64,000 bases of DNA from Cellvibrio sp. KY-GH-1 (GTDB taxonomy: Bacteria; Pseudomonadota; Gammaproteobacteria; Pseudomonadales; Cellvibrionaceae), in contig NZ_CP031728.1 in NCBI RefSeq assembly GCF_008806975.1, forward strand, positions 4,237,501 to 4,301,500. Reading direction: 5' to 3'. Each line of letters opens with the position of its first letter. Position 1 is the first letter of the stretch. Shown piece by piece: positions 9,117 through 17,478 of the stretch. A model generated the notes under the pieces. That model was not told where the DNA came from. It saw only the letters and a program-made list of their open reading frames with translations, and searched no databases. The position numbers and the translations under genes are program-made.

Positions 9117-10351
9117 TGTGACTTCTCCTTGCGAAATTGCTCGCGTTTTAATCCGGCATCCATTTCGCGCAGCAGTGCCATGTAGAGCGCATCGGCGCTG
9201 GCGGCGTAGCCTTCGGGGCTCATGTGCACGAGATCCGGTCGCATGAAGGGTACTTTTTGTTTAAGCCAGACTTGCGCGCCACAGTTGCCGCCCATCATCG
9301 CACTCCAATCCCAGTAGAGGGTTTTTTCCCGGTGGGCGATGCGGCGCTGGCTGTTTTGGACTTTGATCAGCGATGGCGGCAATGGGAGGCGGCAACCACC
9401 GTTGATGTTGGGCGCTTTGGTTTTGGCTGAACTGGGGGCGCCGATCAGCAAAATGGCAGCTTTGGGTGCGGCGGCGCGCAGTTTGCGAATTACCTGGCGC
9501 ATCTCCTCTTCATAAGTCTGGGGCACCAGATCCTTGCCGAAGGCCTCGTTGGTGCCATAGGCGAGGATGATCAGGTGCGGGTCGCGCCATTGCAGTTGTT
9601 GGTTCAGGCTGGCGCCGTCCCAGCGATTGATTACATTGGCAACCGCGCCGTTAATGCCCAGCGCATCCAGAGTAATCCCCGGGGTCTGGCGATCCAGCAC
9701 TACTCCACCCAGTTTGCCGCCGCCCGGTGCGAGTAAGCGCAGCTTATCCAGTTTACTGGCATCGATCGTCTGGCTACTGAGTTGCCAGACGGCACCTTTG
9801 TTTTGTCCCTTGGAATCGCCCTGCCCTGGCAGTTTGGTGACCTTGCCGCCCACCAGCGCCAAGCTCCAGGGCGTTTGTTTGGACTGTTGCCAAATACTCA
9901 GTTGCCATTGGCCAGCGGCAACCGGATCTTTGATTTTCAGCTCCAGAATCGAGTTGCCGGTAGAGGTGTTGATCAACCCGCCAAGAGGGAAAATGCCGTT
10001 GTGTTTGGCGATTTTACTGTCGCTGAGTGTCCATTTACCCAAGCTACGCAACAGCACTTGATGCGACCGCTGGTTGGTGACATAGCCGGGCGTCAACCAG
10101 CCAATGCCCGCGTTGCCAAACTGGCGCTGCAAACGCTGGCGCAGTTGGCCAGTGAAGTAATCGCCCGCCGTATGGGAGTCGCCCAGTTGAATGATGCGGA
10201 TCGTTTGGTTGCCACCGGCTTTTTCAAGTTGCTGGAGCTTTTCCCACAGCGCTGGCGCCTGACGGTCGCCGTAATCCTGGATCGGGGTGAATTGATTGGC
10301 GCGCGAGTAGCTCGCGAGCAGGAACAACAGGCAAAAGCAAAAATATCTCAT
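9113..10351 (-). CDS. Secreted SGNH/GDSL hydrolase, Ape1-like putative O-acetylesterase or acetyltransferase
   Basis: 412 residues. A signal peptide (MRYFCFCLLFLLASYSRA) directs it to the periplasm. Block I is IIQLGDSHTAGD with the catalytic Ser59, block III is YGTNEAF, and D373-x-x-H376 in PDLVHMSPEGY completes the triad. The GDSHTAG and GTNEAF pattern with a large insert between them (probably a beta-sandwich) resembles Neisseria-type peptidoglycan O-acetylesterases (Ape1). It overlaps the upstream DUF459 gene by four bases (ATGA) and lies in the same operon as an MBOAT protein, the usual partner of SGNH enzymes in O-acetylation of peptidoglycan or exopolysaccharide. Esterase versus transferase cannot be decided here. 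Confidence 0.75.
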   Translation of the reverse strand: MRYFCFCLLFLLASYSRANQFTPIQDYGDRQAPALWEKLQQLEKAGGNQTIRIIQLGDSHTAGDYFTGQLRQRLQRQFGNAGIGWLTPGYVTNQRSHQVLLRSLGKWTLSDSKIAKHNGIFPLGGLINTSTGNSILELKIKDPVAAGQWQLSIWQQSKQTPWSLALVGGKVTKLPGQGDSKGQNKGAVWQLSSQTIDASKLDKLRLLAPGGGKLGGVVLDRQTPGITLDALGINGAVANVINRWDGASLNQQLQWRDPHLIILAYGTNEAFGKDLVPQTYEEEMRQVIRKLRAAAPKAAILLIGAPSSAKTKAPNINGGCRLPLPPSLIKVQNSQRRIAHREKTLYWDWSAMMGGNCGAQVWLKQKVPFMRPDLVHMSPEGYAASADALYMALLREMDAGLKREQFRKEKSQ

Positions 10352-11793
10352 CGTTGACTAAGGGCCGGATCAGGCTTTGGTGTGGGTTGCGGTGGCTGTA
10401 CTTGCGGCTCCCCCATTGGGGCGGGAGATGCGGTGGGTTGACGCTCTGCCGGTACTGGGTTGGCGAGAGGTTGATTGTTGGCCGGCTGAGCGGCGGGCGA
10501 TGTTTCCTGAGTGGAGGATTCTACCGGGGGGCGTGCGGCGGCTTTAGTGAACTGCGCCAACGCCAATTTGGCCAGAATTTTTTGGCCTTGGGTGGTGAAG
10601 TGTACGCCATCATCGGTACGTACCATCACGCTGCCGCGCTCGGGTAACTCCATAAATTTGGTAAAGCTGCTGCCGTCCTCGCTCAGGCTGGGCGCAGTGG
10701 CGATAAAACGGGCGAAGAGCGGGTATTTAGCGGCCTCATGGGCGTAGATTTCATTGAGTTTTGGCTCTTTGCCGGCCAGATCCTCGCGCCCCATGGGTGG
10801 CGCGCCCAACCAGAGCAAGCGCGCATGGTGTTCCGCCGCTGTGTGGACGATTTGCTGAACGCGCGCGCTGTACACTTCTTTCCAGCGTTCGGAGCCGAAA
10901 CGCACGTACTTGCCCTGCAGGTTCATGTCCCAAGGGTCGTTGGCACCCAGGAAAACTATCACCACTTGATACTGCTCCAGTTCAAACGCGGCTTTTACCG
11001 TTGCTGGCCAGTCAAAGAAAGCCGGATAGGTCAGGCCGGTACTGTGGCGGCTCAAATCCATGGATTCGACCTTGTAATTGCGTTTGAGGGCGGTAATCAA
11101 ATGGGGCGCGACACCCTGCATCAATGAGTCGCCTACCAGCAGGATACGATCGCCCGCTGAAAGTCCGATGGGACCGCTCGCCGCCGCCAATTCTTCCTCG
11201 GTGGGCGTAGGCAAGTTGGCGAGATCCAATACCGGTGCTTGGTTAGCTTCCCGTCCGGCCGGTTCACCGGTGTTAGCCATTGAGGAGGTGCTGGCAGCGC
11301 TGGTTACTGTTTTGGTTGGTGCCAGGCTGATATTTGCCACCACCGGTGCGGTGGGTTGCGCTGCGGGCGTTGTCGGCTCAATAGCGGGTTTGCTGACTGG
11401 CTCAGCGACAGGTGCCGGAGCCGGGCAAGCGGGTGCTTGTGCTGCAACCGGTGTTGGGCATTCAGGCACTGTAACTACTGGCAATACCGGTTCCGGCAGG
11501 GCCTTATCACCCGCCAACAGTAACTGCCCAGCCAGCAACATACGTTCACTGCGCTGATCCAACCAGCGATTGGTGTTCGCCAGCCAGCGCGAAAATTGTT
11601 GGTTGCCGGGGATCAACTGGCCGACCTTGGGTGGGCTGTTAACCTCCATCAGAATATGGTGCGTCTGTTGCCAGTACTGGAGCAGGGAGCTGCCTTTGAC
11701 GATCACCAATAGCAGGCAGGCGAGACTAATCGCCGCCAGGGCACTGCGGTGATGGGATTCCTGCTCTATTGCAAAAAATGGCTGTGACTGCAT
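10348..11793 (-). CDS. Membrane-anchored DUF459 SGNH-family protein, PacB/PatB-like candidate
   Basis: 481 residues. One membrane segment near residues 18-36 is followed by a long Pro/Ala-rich linker (about 100-200) and an SGNH domain: RILLVGDSLMQG (Ser223), VIVFLGANDPWDM (block III) and D395-x-x-H398 in DDGVHFTTQGQ. A second Pro-rich tail runs to the C-terminus. The DUF459 type is known from periplasmic SGNH proteins encoded next to MBOAT acyltransferases. In Neisseria the analogous pair (PacA/PacB) transfers acetyl groups to peptidoglycan. The gene starts 60 bases after the MBOAT gene ends and overlaps the next gene by four bases, so the operon is tight. The proline-rich spacer could reach through the periplasm, an inference. 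Confidence 0.75.
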   Translation of the reverse strand: MQSQPFFAIEQESHHRSALAAISLACLLLVIVKGSSLLQYWQQTHHILMEVNSPPKVGQLIPGNQQFSRWLANTNRWLDQRSERMLLAGQLLLAGDKALPEPVLPVVTVPECPTPVAAQAPACPAPAPVAEPVSKPAIEPTTPAAQPTAPVVANISLAPTKTVTSAASTSSMANTGEPAGREANQAPVLDLANLPTPTEEELAAASGPIGLSAGDRILLVGDSLMQGVAPHLITALKRNYKVESMDLSRHSTGLTYPAFFDWPATVKAAFELEQYQVVIVFLGANDPWDMNLQGKYVRFGSERWKEVYSARVQQIVHTAAEHHARLLWLGAPPMGREDLAGKEPKLNEIYAHEAAKYPLFARFIATAPSLSEDGSSFTKFMELPERGSVMVRTDDGVHFTTQGQKILAKLALAQFTKAAARPPVESSTQETSPAAQPANNQPLANPVPAERQPTASPAPMGEPQVQPPQPTPKPDPALSQR

Positions 11794-11853
11794 AGGTTGT
11801 TGTGTCCGTTAAAATCCGTTTTAAAAAACTGCGTAAATTAAAAACCGCGCATA

Positions 11854-13254
11854 TTAAAAACCAAAGTAAATGAAGCCCGGCATACCCGCCGGCGCCAACC
11901 CCATAATTACCAGTGCGCTTAAAAACAGGCACAGGCTCTGCGCCCACCAGGGCAACTGGCGCAACAGGATTGCTGATTTTTGCATGATATTTTCCGCCTG
12001 TCTGGCCAGTACAAAAAATATTCCTATGGCGAGGAGTAACCCCAGCCAGTTCAAGCTGGGCACTAACTCCCATTCGCCAAACCCTAACAGGAAAGTTTTG
12101 GCGGAGTCCCAATCTTCGGCGCGGAATAACAGCCAGCCCAGACAAACAAAAATAAAGGTAATAATTTGCCCGATCACCGCCGGCAACCGCCAGTCAGAGA
12201 CTTTATGCCAGATGTTTTGGCACACCAGCCCGATACCGTGCCAGAGTCCCCAGACCACAAAAGTAATGCTTGCGCCGTGCCAAAATCCCGAGAGCGTCAT
12301 GGCGACCACCAAATTAATTTGGGTGCGGCCGAAATTGCCGCGATTACCGCCGAGTGGTATGTACACAAAATCGCGAATCCAGCGCGATAGGGTGATATGC
12401 CAGCGTTTCCAAAAATCACTCAAATTGGTGGCGAGATAAGGCTGGCGGAAATTCACCGGCAATTTAAAACCCAGTAGCAATGCCAGCGCGGTAACCACAT
12501 CGGTGTAGCCGGAAAAATCAAAAAATAATTGCCAGGCATAGGCCATCAGCCCGCCGGCCAACTCCACCGCGTGATAACTCTCGGGGCTGGCGAAAACCGG
12601 GTTGGCCCACTCCTCGGCGAGCCAGGCAGCCAGCCAGATTTTTTTAATCAACGCCGAGATGATCAATAAAATAGCCCACTCGGGCGCAACCAACGCGCGG
12701 CGTGCAGGAGCTTCAATTTGTGCGAGCAATTCACCGGGGCGACAAATTGGCCCGGCGAGTAGTGTCGGGAAAAAGGAGAGATGCAATAAACCATCGGCGA
12801 GTGTTGCGGCTTTGTATTCGCCTCGCCCTACGCTCACCAGATAAGCAATCCCCTGGAAGGTGTAAAACGAAATCCCCACGGGCAGCACCAATTCCAACAC
12901 CGGCAAGCTGGCGTCGGTAAAAACCGGTGTAAGCAAGGCCATGGCCTCTTCGCGGAAAAAATTGTAGTACTTGAATATTCCCAGGTTCAGAAGCGCGATG
13001 GCCACACCCAACAGCATGGGCCAGCGCCGCCGGGTGCCATTCGGTGTTTGTATTGCCTGCGCCAGCAACAGGATTACCAGCGAGAAATTCGCCAACAAAA
13101 GCGCAAAACGCCAATCAAAGGAGCAGTAAAAAAGATAGCTGGCGATCAGCAACAAATAGTTCTGCGCCTTTACGCCACGGGCAGAGCCAATCCACCAGTA
13201 GAGCCACAAAAAAACAACAAATAAAATCCCGAATTCGGGCGAGAGGTAATGCAT
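11854..13254 (-). CDS. MBOAT family membrane O-acyltransferase (PatA/PacA/AlgI-like)
   Basis: 466 residues with about ten hydrophobic segments. FDFSGYTDV, FWKRWHITLSRW (H286) and LSGFWHGAS with the likely catalytic H326 are standard for bacterial MBOAT proteins that move acetyl groups across the inner membrane to peptidoglycan, alginate or cellulose. It is the first gene of the MBOAT-DUF459-GDSL-SDR operon. The partners have SGNH rather than AlgX/AlgJ-type or cellulose-synthase genes around them, so peptidoglycan or an unknown envelope glycan is the more likely acceptor. The start at 13254 fits the hydrophobic N-terminus. Confidence 0.87.
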   Translation of the reverse strand: MHYLSPEFGILFVVFLWLYWWIGSARGVKAQNYLLLIASYLFYCSFDWRFALLLANFSLVILLLAQAIQTPNGTRRRWPMLLGVAIALLNLGIFKYYNFFREEAMALLTPVFTDASLPVLELVLPVGISFYTFQGIAYLVSVGRGEYKAATLADGLLHLSFFPTLLAGPICRPGELLAQIEAPARRALVAPEWAILLIISALIKKIWLAAWLAEEWANPVFASPESYHAVELAGGLMAYAWQLFFDFSGYTDVVTALALLLGFKLPVNFRQPYLATNLSDFWKRWHITLSRWIRDFVYIPLGGNRGNFGRTQINLVVAMTLSGFWHGASITFVVWGLWHGIGLVCQNIWHKVSDWRLPAVIGQIITFIFVCLGWLLFRAEDWDSAKTFLLGFGEWELVPSLNWLGLLLAIGIFFVLARQAENIMQKSAILLRQLPWWAQSLCLFLSALVIMGLAPAGMPGFIYFGF

Positions 13255-13421
13255 CAGGCAAGTTCCATTTCAGTCCATAAGCGCGAGCGGCCATGATACT
13301 CGAACCCGGGCGCCAAATCTTTGCGGCGCGACAAAATCCCGCAGCGCACCGACAACCTGTGTTAGCACTCTGCGTGAACGGTGAGCATCGGTGTCCGGGG
13401 TATTGGGTCAGGCTATTGCCG

Positions 13422-14327
13422 TTATGGAGGATTGAGCGGGGAAAAAAGATATTGCTCATAACCCCGGTCCAGATGGGCAATAAACGGGTTGGCGAGGTAA
13501 AAGACAGTGCGCTCTGGTAAATGGATCTGGCGCAGGCCGGGACCAAAATTTTCTTGCCACAGTTGCTGCATGCTGCCGTCGTTATAGGCGAGTGTTAACC
13601 CGGTGGTGATGCGCCGTTTCAACAATTGATTATCCGGATGCAAAAAGAAAAAGCGCGGCAGTTTGTACACCAGTGTAAATGCGTTATCGATACTGAGCTG
13701 TGTTAGCGTCTGGTGTGCCTGCAATTCAGCGCTGGCCTGATTGGCGCCGGTACAAAATAAATCAATTCGCCCGGCGGCGACCATCTTAAACAAGCTCTCA
13801 TAGGCCTCCACCTCAATCACGTTGAAGCCGTTGTGCTTCAGTATTTTGGCATCCTGCCAGCCTATGCCCTGGCCGAGCCGAAACTTTTTTAGTTCCTCAA
13901 TCGATGTGATTCGCGCAACGTCCGCTTTGCGCTGCGGGCTTACGAAGCAGACCCGATAACCCAGAATTCCCAGGTCGATGGGAAAGGGAATAAAGTCCAG
14001 TTTGCTTTTAGTGACAAGCTCATCGTCGTAACTTTCTTCGAGCAGAATGTTGGGATACTGATTGCTGCTAGTGGCAAGGCGTGCGCGAAGCTTGTAGTAG
14101 CTGGCAGGAATGGGGCGCATTTCATAAGCGCCGTAAGCGGCTTTGGTTTTTTCCAGCGCTAGTCGAATCAAGGCAATGGTGTATTGGTCTCGCGTATCTG
14201 TGTCACCGGATGGCTCGCGGTGCGACACAATAAAATCGGCGCTGGCTAGTGTTGTCTGGAGGCTGAACAAGAGGCCAATTATCCATCGCCAACGCCTGCG
14301 CAGTTTTAAGGTGTTACCTGTAACCAT
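13422..14327 (-). CDS. Stand-alone periplasmic solute-binding-like protein (SBP family 3 fold)
   Basis: About 301 residues. The ATG at 14327 was chosen because AAGGA (14336-14340) precedes it by eight bases and because it gives a clean signal peptide (RRRWRWIIGLLFSLQTTLASA). The mature part, with ITSIEELKKFRLGQGIGWQDAKIL and LFKMVAAGRIDLFCTGANQA, follows the two-lobed amino-acid-binding protein pattern. No permease or ATPase gene of an uptake ABC transporter is adjacent, so it may serve as a sensor or have lost transport. It lies 150 bases downstream of the histidine kinase gene and upstream of the MBOAT operon; whether it belongs to either is unclear. Confidence 0.75.
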   Translation of the reverse strand: MVTGNTLKLRRRWRWIIGLLFSLQTTLASADFIVSHREPSGDTDTRDQYTIALIRLALEKTKAAYGAYEMRPIPASYYKLRARLATSSNQYPNILLEESYDDELVTKSKLDFIPFPIDLGILGYRVCFVSPQRKADVARITSIEELKKFRLGQGIGWQDAKILKHNGFNVIEVEAYESLFKMVAAGRIDLFCTGANQASAELQAHQTLTQLSIDNAFTLVYKLPRFFFLHPDNQLLKRRITTGLTLAYNDGSMQQLWQENFGPGLRQIHLPERTVFYLANPFIAHLDRGYEQYLFSPLNPP

Positions 14328-14422
14328 TATTGTTGTCCTTTCGCCAAGCGCGATCCCTGGTCGCACATTTACATTCATTGTGGATGTTAACCACGCTTGT
14401 GACCCATCGCCGAATGGCGGTA

Positions 14423-14428
14423 ATTATA
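14423..14428 (-). promoter_or_regulatory. Candidate -10 element upstream of the binding-protein gene
   Basis: A perfect TATAAT on the minus strand lies about 95 bases upstream of the chosen start at 14327. No good -35 hexamer is seen at the usual spacing, so this is tentative. Confidence 0.3.
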
Positions 14429-14477
14429 GCCTGCTCTAAGCCAATGCTGATGCATAGCCAAGCCTGATAGAAAGCGA

Positions 14478-15848
14478 TTAAAACATCATGCGAAAACAGC
14501 TGCCGTGCGGCAGAGCGAGATAATTTACCGAACCTCCATGAGCCTGCATGATTTGTTGAACCACAAACAGGCCGATTCCCGTTCCCGTGCGCTTGGATGT
14601 ATAGAAAGGAACAAAGATTTGCGCTCGTTTATCCTCAGCAATGCCCGGCCCGTTATCCTCTACGTCAATGACAAGCTTGCCTTGGGGGTGAATATAGGCG
14701 CGCAGAAAAATATGTTTGCCGGCTGCAGGCGCCTGGTGTTCGCGCAGAGCTTCAATGGCATTTTTAATCAAGTTAATCAGTGCCTGTTCAATCTGCGCCG
14801 CGTCGGTATTAAATTCCAGGTGTTCGGGTGTAATGTCAAGCGCAAGGGAAATCGTGTCTCGTTCCAATTCCTGAGTAAATAAAGTTACGACCGACTGTAA
14901 TAAGTGGCGCAGCGCATGGGGTCGTAGCTCGAGGTGCAGCGGCTGCGCGACTGTGCGATAGGCGCGTACAAAATCCATCAAGTGTTCGCTGCGACGGCTC
15001 ACGGTTACTAATGCTTCATTGGCGTCGGTTAATAAGTCGGTTGCGAGATCTTGTGGTGCCGTTGCGAGTTGTTGTTGGTAGCTCGCCAGTAAATCCTGCG
15101 CTGTGTTGCTTAGGGAATGAATTGGCGTCATTGAATTCATGATTTCATGGCTGAGTACTTGCACCAGTTTTTGCCAGGCGTCGATTTGCTGGCGATCCAA
15201 TTCGCGCTGGATCACTTGCAAACTGATAATTTTATTCGTGCCTTCGGGTGTTTGAATGCTGGTGGCGGAAGCGGCGAGCGATAAGGTTTGCTGCGGCAGT
15301 TGCAAGCTAAGCAATTGCTGATCACCCGGTTGCAGACCGGTTAGCGCCCGCGCAAAGCCTTGGCCGAAATGATTCAGCTCGCTCACGCGCGTTAATTGAT
15401 TATGCTGAAATAATTGCCGCGCGGCGCTGTTGAGCAACTCGATTTTTTCTGCGTGCAAGCGCACCAGCGGCACAGGGACTTTTTCCAGCAGCATGGAGTA
15501 GTAGTGCAACAGTGACTCGTTGCGCGCGCGTAGCTGCTGCATGTCGCTTTGAATTTCCTGCCAGAGTTGAGCGAGCTTTTTGCCTTGGTAAAACACCGGT
15601 ACAATCTGACGCGTTGTATCCTGGAAGTGCAGGCTGGTAAAAAAATCCTCCAACTGCAAATAAATTTTTTGGAGCGACTGCAACAGCAAAAGAATTTGAA
15701 GTAACAATAGCAGGCTACATCCAACAAGACTAAACACTAGCGGCGTCTCGCGCTGCAATAGCCAGACAATAGCAGCCATGGTCAAAAAAATGAGCAGCAA
15801 ACGCAGGCTAACGGCTATGCGAAAATCAGTACGCCACTTAGAGATCAT
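14478..15848 (-). CDS. Sensor histidine kinase, NtrY-like
   Basis: 456 residues. Two membrane segments (about 11-31 and 36-57) are separated by only a few residues, so there is practically no periplasmic domain. A PAS-like region (about 112-215) is followed by the dimerisation/phosphoacceptor helix VLSHEIMNSMTPIHSL with H234. The ATPase part contains LINLIKNAIEAL (N box), DVEDNGPGI (G1) and GTGIGLFVVQQIMQAHGGS (G2). It is expected to phosphorylate the response regulator whose gene overlaps it by 11 bases. The lack of an extracytoplasmic sensor suggests it reads a membrane or cytoplasmic cue, possibly the state of the exporter encoded opposite. Confidence 0.9.
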   Translation of the reverse strand: MISKWRTDFRIAVSLRLLLIFLTMAAIVWLLQRETPLVFSLVGCSLLLLLQILLLLQSLQKIYLQLEDFFTSLHFQDTTRQIVPVFYQGKKLAQLWQEIQSDMQQLRARNESLLHYYSMLLEKVPVPLVRLHAEKIELLNSAARQLFQHNQLTRVSELNHFGQGFARALTGLQPGDQQLLSLQLPQQTLSLAASATSIQTPEGTNKIISLQVIQRELDRQQIDAWQKLVQVLSHEIMNSMTPIHSLSNTAQDLLASYQQQLATAPQDLATDLLTDANEALVTVSRRSEHLMDFVRAYRTVAQPLHLELRPHALRHLLQSVVTLFTQELERDTISLALDITPEHLEFNTDAAQIEQALINLIKNAIEALREHQAPAAGKHIFLRAYIHPQGKLVIDVEDNGPGIAEDKRAQIFVPFYTSKRTGTGIGLFVVQQIMQAHGGSVNYLALPHGSCFRMMF

Positions 15849-17250
15849 ATTTTTCCATCCGGCGATAAAGCGCAGTGCGGGTTAAACCCAATTCCGTTGC
15901 CGCTTGTGAGATGTTGCCGCCATGCTTTTTCAACGCGGTCTCAACGGCATTGCGTTCCAGTATTTCGAGATTCAGTGTTTCCGGGTGCAGCTGGCGTGCA
16001 GCGCCGGTTTTTAGCGGCGATTCGCCCAGCGCAAAATCGGCGCTGTCCAATAAATCCTGGTCACTTAAAACCAGCGCGCGCTCTACGGCGTGGCTGAGGG
16101 AGCGCACATTGCCAGGCCAGGAATAATTTGCCAGCGCGCGTTGGGCTTCGCGCGTGAGTAGCGGCTTCTTACGCTGATATTTTTGCGCATAGAGCCCGAG
16201 AAAATAATCTGCCAGTAAGGGAATGTCTTCTTTGCGCTCGCGCAGTGGCGGCAACTGCAATTCAACGGTGTTGAGTCGGTACAACAAATCCTGACGAAAC
16301 TGGAGTTCATCGTGTAATTGTTCGGTGCTGGCGTTAGTCGCTGCAATAACGCGTACATTTAACGCTTGGGGCTTGTCATCGCCCAATGCCGTCACCTGGC
16401 GCTGTTCCAATACGCGCAATAATTTTACTTGCAGATGCATGGGGAGGTTGGCGATTTCATCCAGAAATAAAGTTCCGCCATTTGCTGCTAATAAACGCCC
16501 TGCGCGATTTTCCTGTGCGCCGGTAAATGCCCCTTTGCGATAACCAAATAATTCTGCTTCAAATAAATTGTCCGGAATGGCCCCCATATCAAGCGCCATA
16601 AAAACCTGCTCGGCGCGCGCTGAGCGACGGTGAATTTCACGCGCAACCAATTCTTTACCAGAACCATTTTCCCCCAGAATTAATACGTTGGCTTCAGTGG
16701 GCGCGCAGCGATTAATTTTGCGCAACAATTCCTGCATTGCGGGTGTTTCACCAATAAATGCCGGTAAGCTGGCGGCAATGGATTGGCGCAAGGCGCTGTT
16801 GTGCTGGTTCAATTGTCGATTGTCCTTGCGCGAGTGCGCGAGGCTAAAGGCTGCATGCAAAGTGCCGAGCAATTTTTCATTGCTCCAGGGCTTTATCACA
16901 AAATCGGTAGCGCCCGCTTTCATCGCATTAACCGCTAATTCAACCCCGGCAAAGGCGGTCATTAAAATAACCACTGTGTCAGGGTAGTGTTTTTTAATAA
17001 ATGTTAGCCACTCCAAACCCGCATTACCGCTGTTTTCACCCAGTACAAAATTCATATCCAGCAAAACGACGTCAACGGTGTGAAGTGATGAATGTTGCTG
17101 TAAGAAATCGGGCAACTGCTGGGGGTCATTTAGGCTGCTAAAGCGCGCAACCTTGCGTTTCAACAATAAACGCGCGGCCGCGATGACATCCTCGTCATCG
17201 TCAACAACCAACAAATGCCCTGCCAATAAGGGTTGTGCAAGCGCTGCCAT
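15838..17250 (-). CDS. NtrC-family sigma54-dependent response regulator
   Basis: About 470 residues from the ATG at 17250, chosen for the AGGA five bases upstream; a longer frame to 17304 is low-complexity and unlikely. The receiver domain has D65 (VVLLDMNF) as the phosphorylation site. The AAA+ domain has a Walker A GENGSGKE (193-200) and the sigma54-contacting GAFTGA (240-245). The C-terminal Fis-type helix-turn-helix is NISQAATELGLTRTALYRRM. It should activate promoters of the -24/-12 class, and such a promoter lies in the divergent intergenic region at 17414-17430. The AAA+ and GAFTGA parts are intact, so activation rather than repression is expected. Confidence 0.93.
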   Translation of the reverse strand: MAALAQPLLAGHLLVVDDDEDVIAAARLLLKRKVARFSSLNDPQQLPDFLQQHSSLHTVDVVLLDMNFVLGENSGNAGLEWLTFIKKHYPDTVVILMTAFAGVELAVNAMKAGATDFVIKPWSNEKLLGTLHAAFSLAHSRKDNRQLNQHNSALRQSIAASLPAFIGETPAMQELLRKINRCAPTEANVLILGENGSGKELVAREIHRRSARAEQVFMALDMGAIPDNLFEAELFGYRKGAFTGAQENRAGRLLAANGGTLFLDEIANLPMHLQVKLLRVLEQRQVTALGDDKPQALNVRVIAATNASTEQLHDELQFRQDLLYRLNTVELQLPPLRERKEDIPLLADYFLGLYAQKYQRKKPLLTREAQRALANYSWPGNVRSLSHAVERALVLSDQDLLDSADFALGESPLKTGAARQLHPETLNLEILERNAVETALKKHGGNISQAATELGLTRTALYRRMEKYDL

Positions 17251-17309
17251 AAAAATCCTGTGCTGTTTTGTCCGTGGAGTGGGTGGAGTCGGTAAAGTGC
17301 GCACAGTCT

Positions 17310-17323
17310 ATTTCGCCCGAAAT
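17310..17323. promoter_or_regulatory. Candidate upstream activator (enhancer) dyad
   Basis: The perfect inverted repeat ATTTCG-CC-CGAAAT lies about 92-105 bases upstream of the sigma54 promoter, the usual distance for NtrC-family binding sites. Another 8-bp palindrome, GTGCGCAC, is at 17297-17304. Binding is inferred. Confidence 0.45.
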
Positions 17324-17413
17324 CGCACAGCAAGTGTACGTTTTCGGACGGTAGTCTTTGCTCAACTACTCAGGTGGGTTGGCTAACTCGTTGATATTAA
17401 TTGCTTTTTTGTG

Positions 17414-17430
17414 TTGGCACGGCAGCTGCA
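17414..17430 (+). promoter_or_regulatory. Sigma54 (-24/-12) promoter of the exporter operon
   Basis: TTGGCACGGCAGCTGCA has the -24 GG (17416-17417) and -12 GC (17428-17429) separated by exactly ten bases. It differs from the YTGGCACGRNNNTTGCW consensus at one position (C for T just before TGC). Transcription would start near 17441, 38 bases before the first exporter gene. Confidence 0.85.
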
Positions 17431-17478
17431 ATTTATCGCTTATACCGCTTCCTCCCGCTGGAGTAAGTGTGGTGTTAA

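Noticed and set aside
9782..10357. A 191-residue open frame on the plus strand
   Set aside because: Antisense to the GDSL hydrolase gene, which has signal peptide and full catalytic triad.
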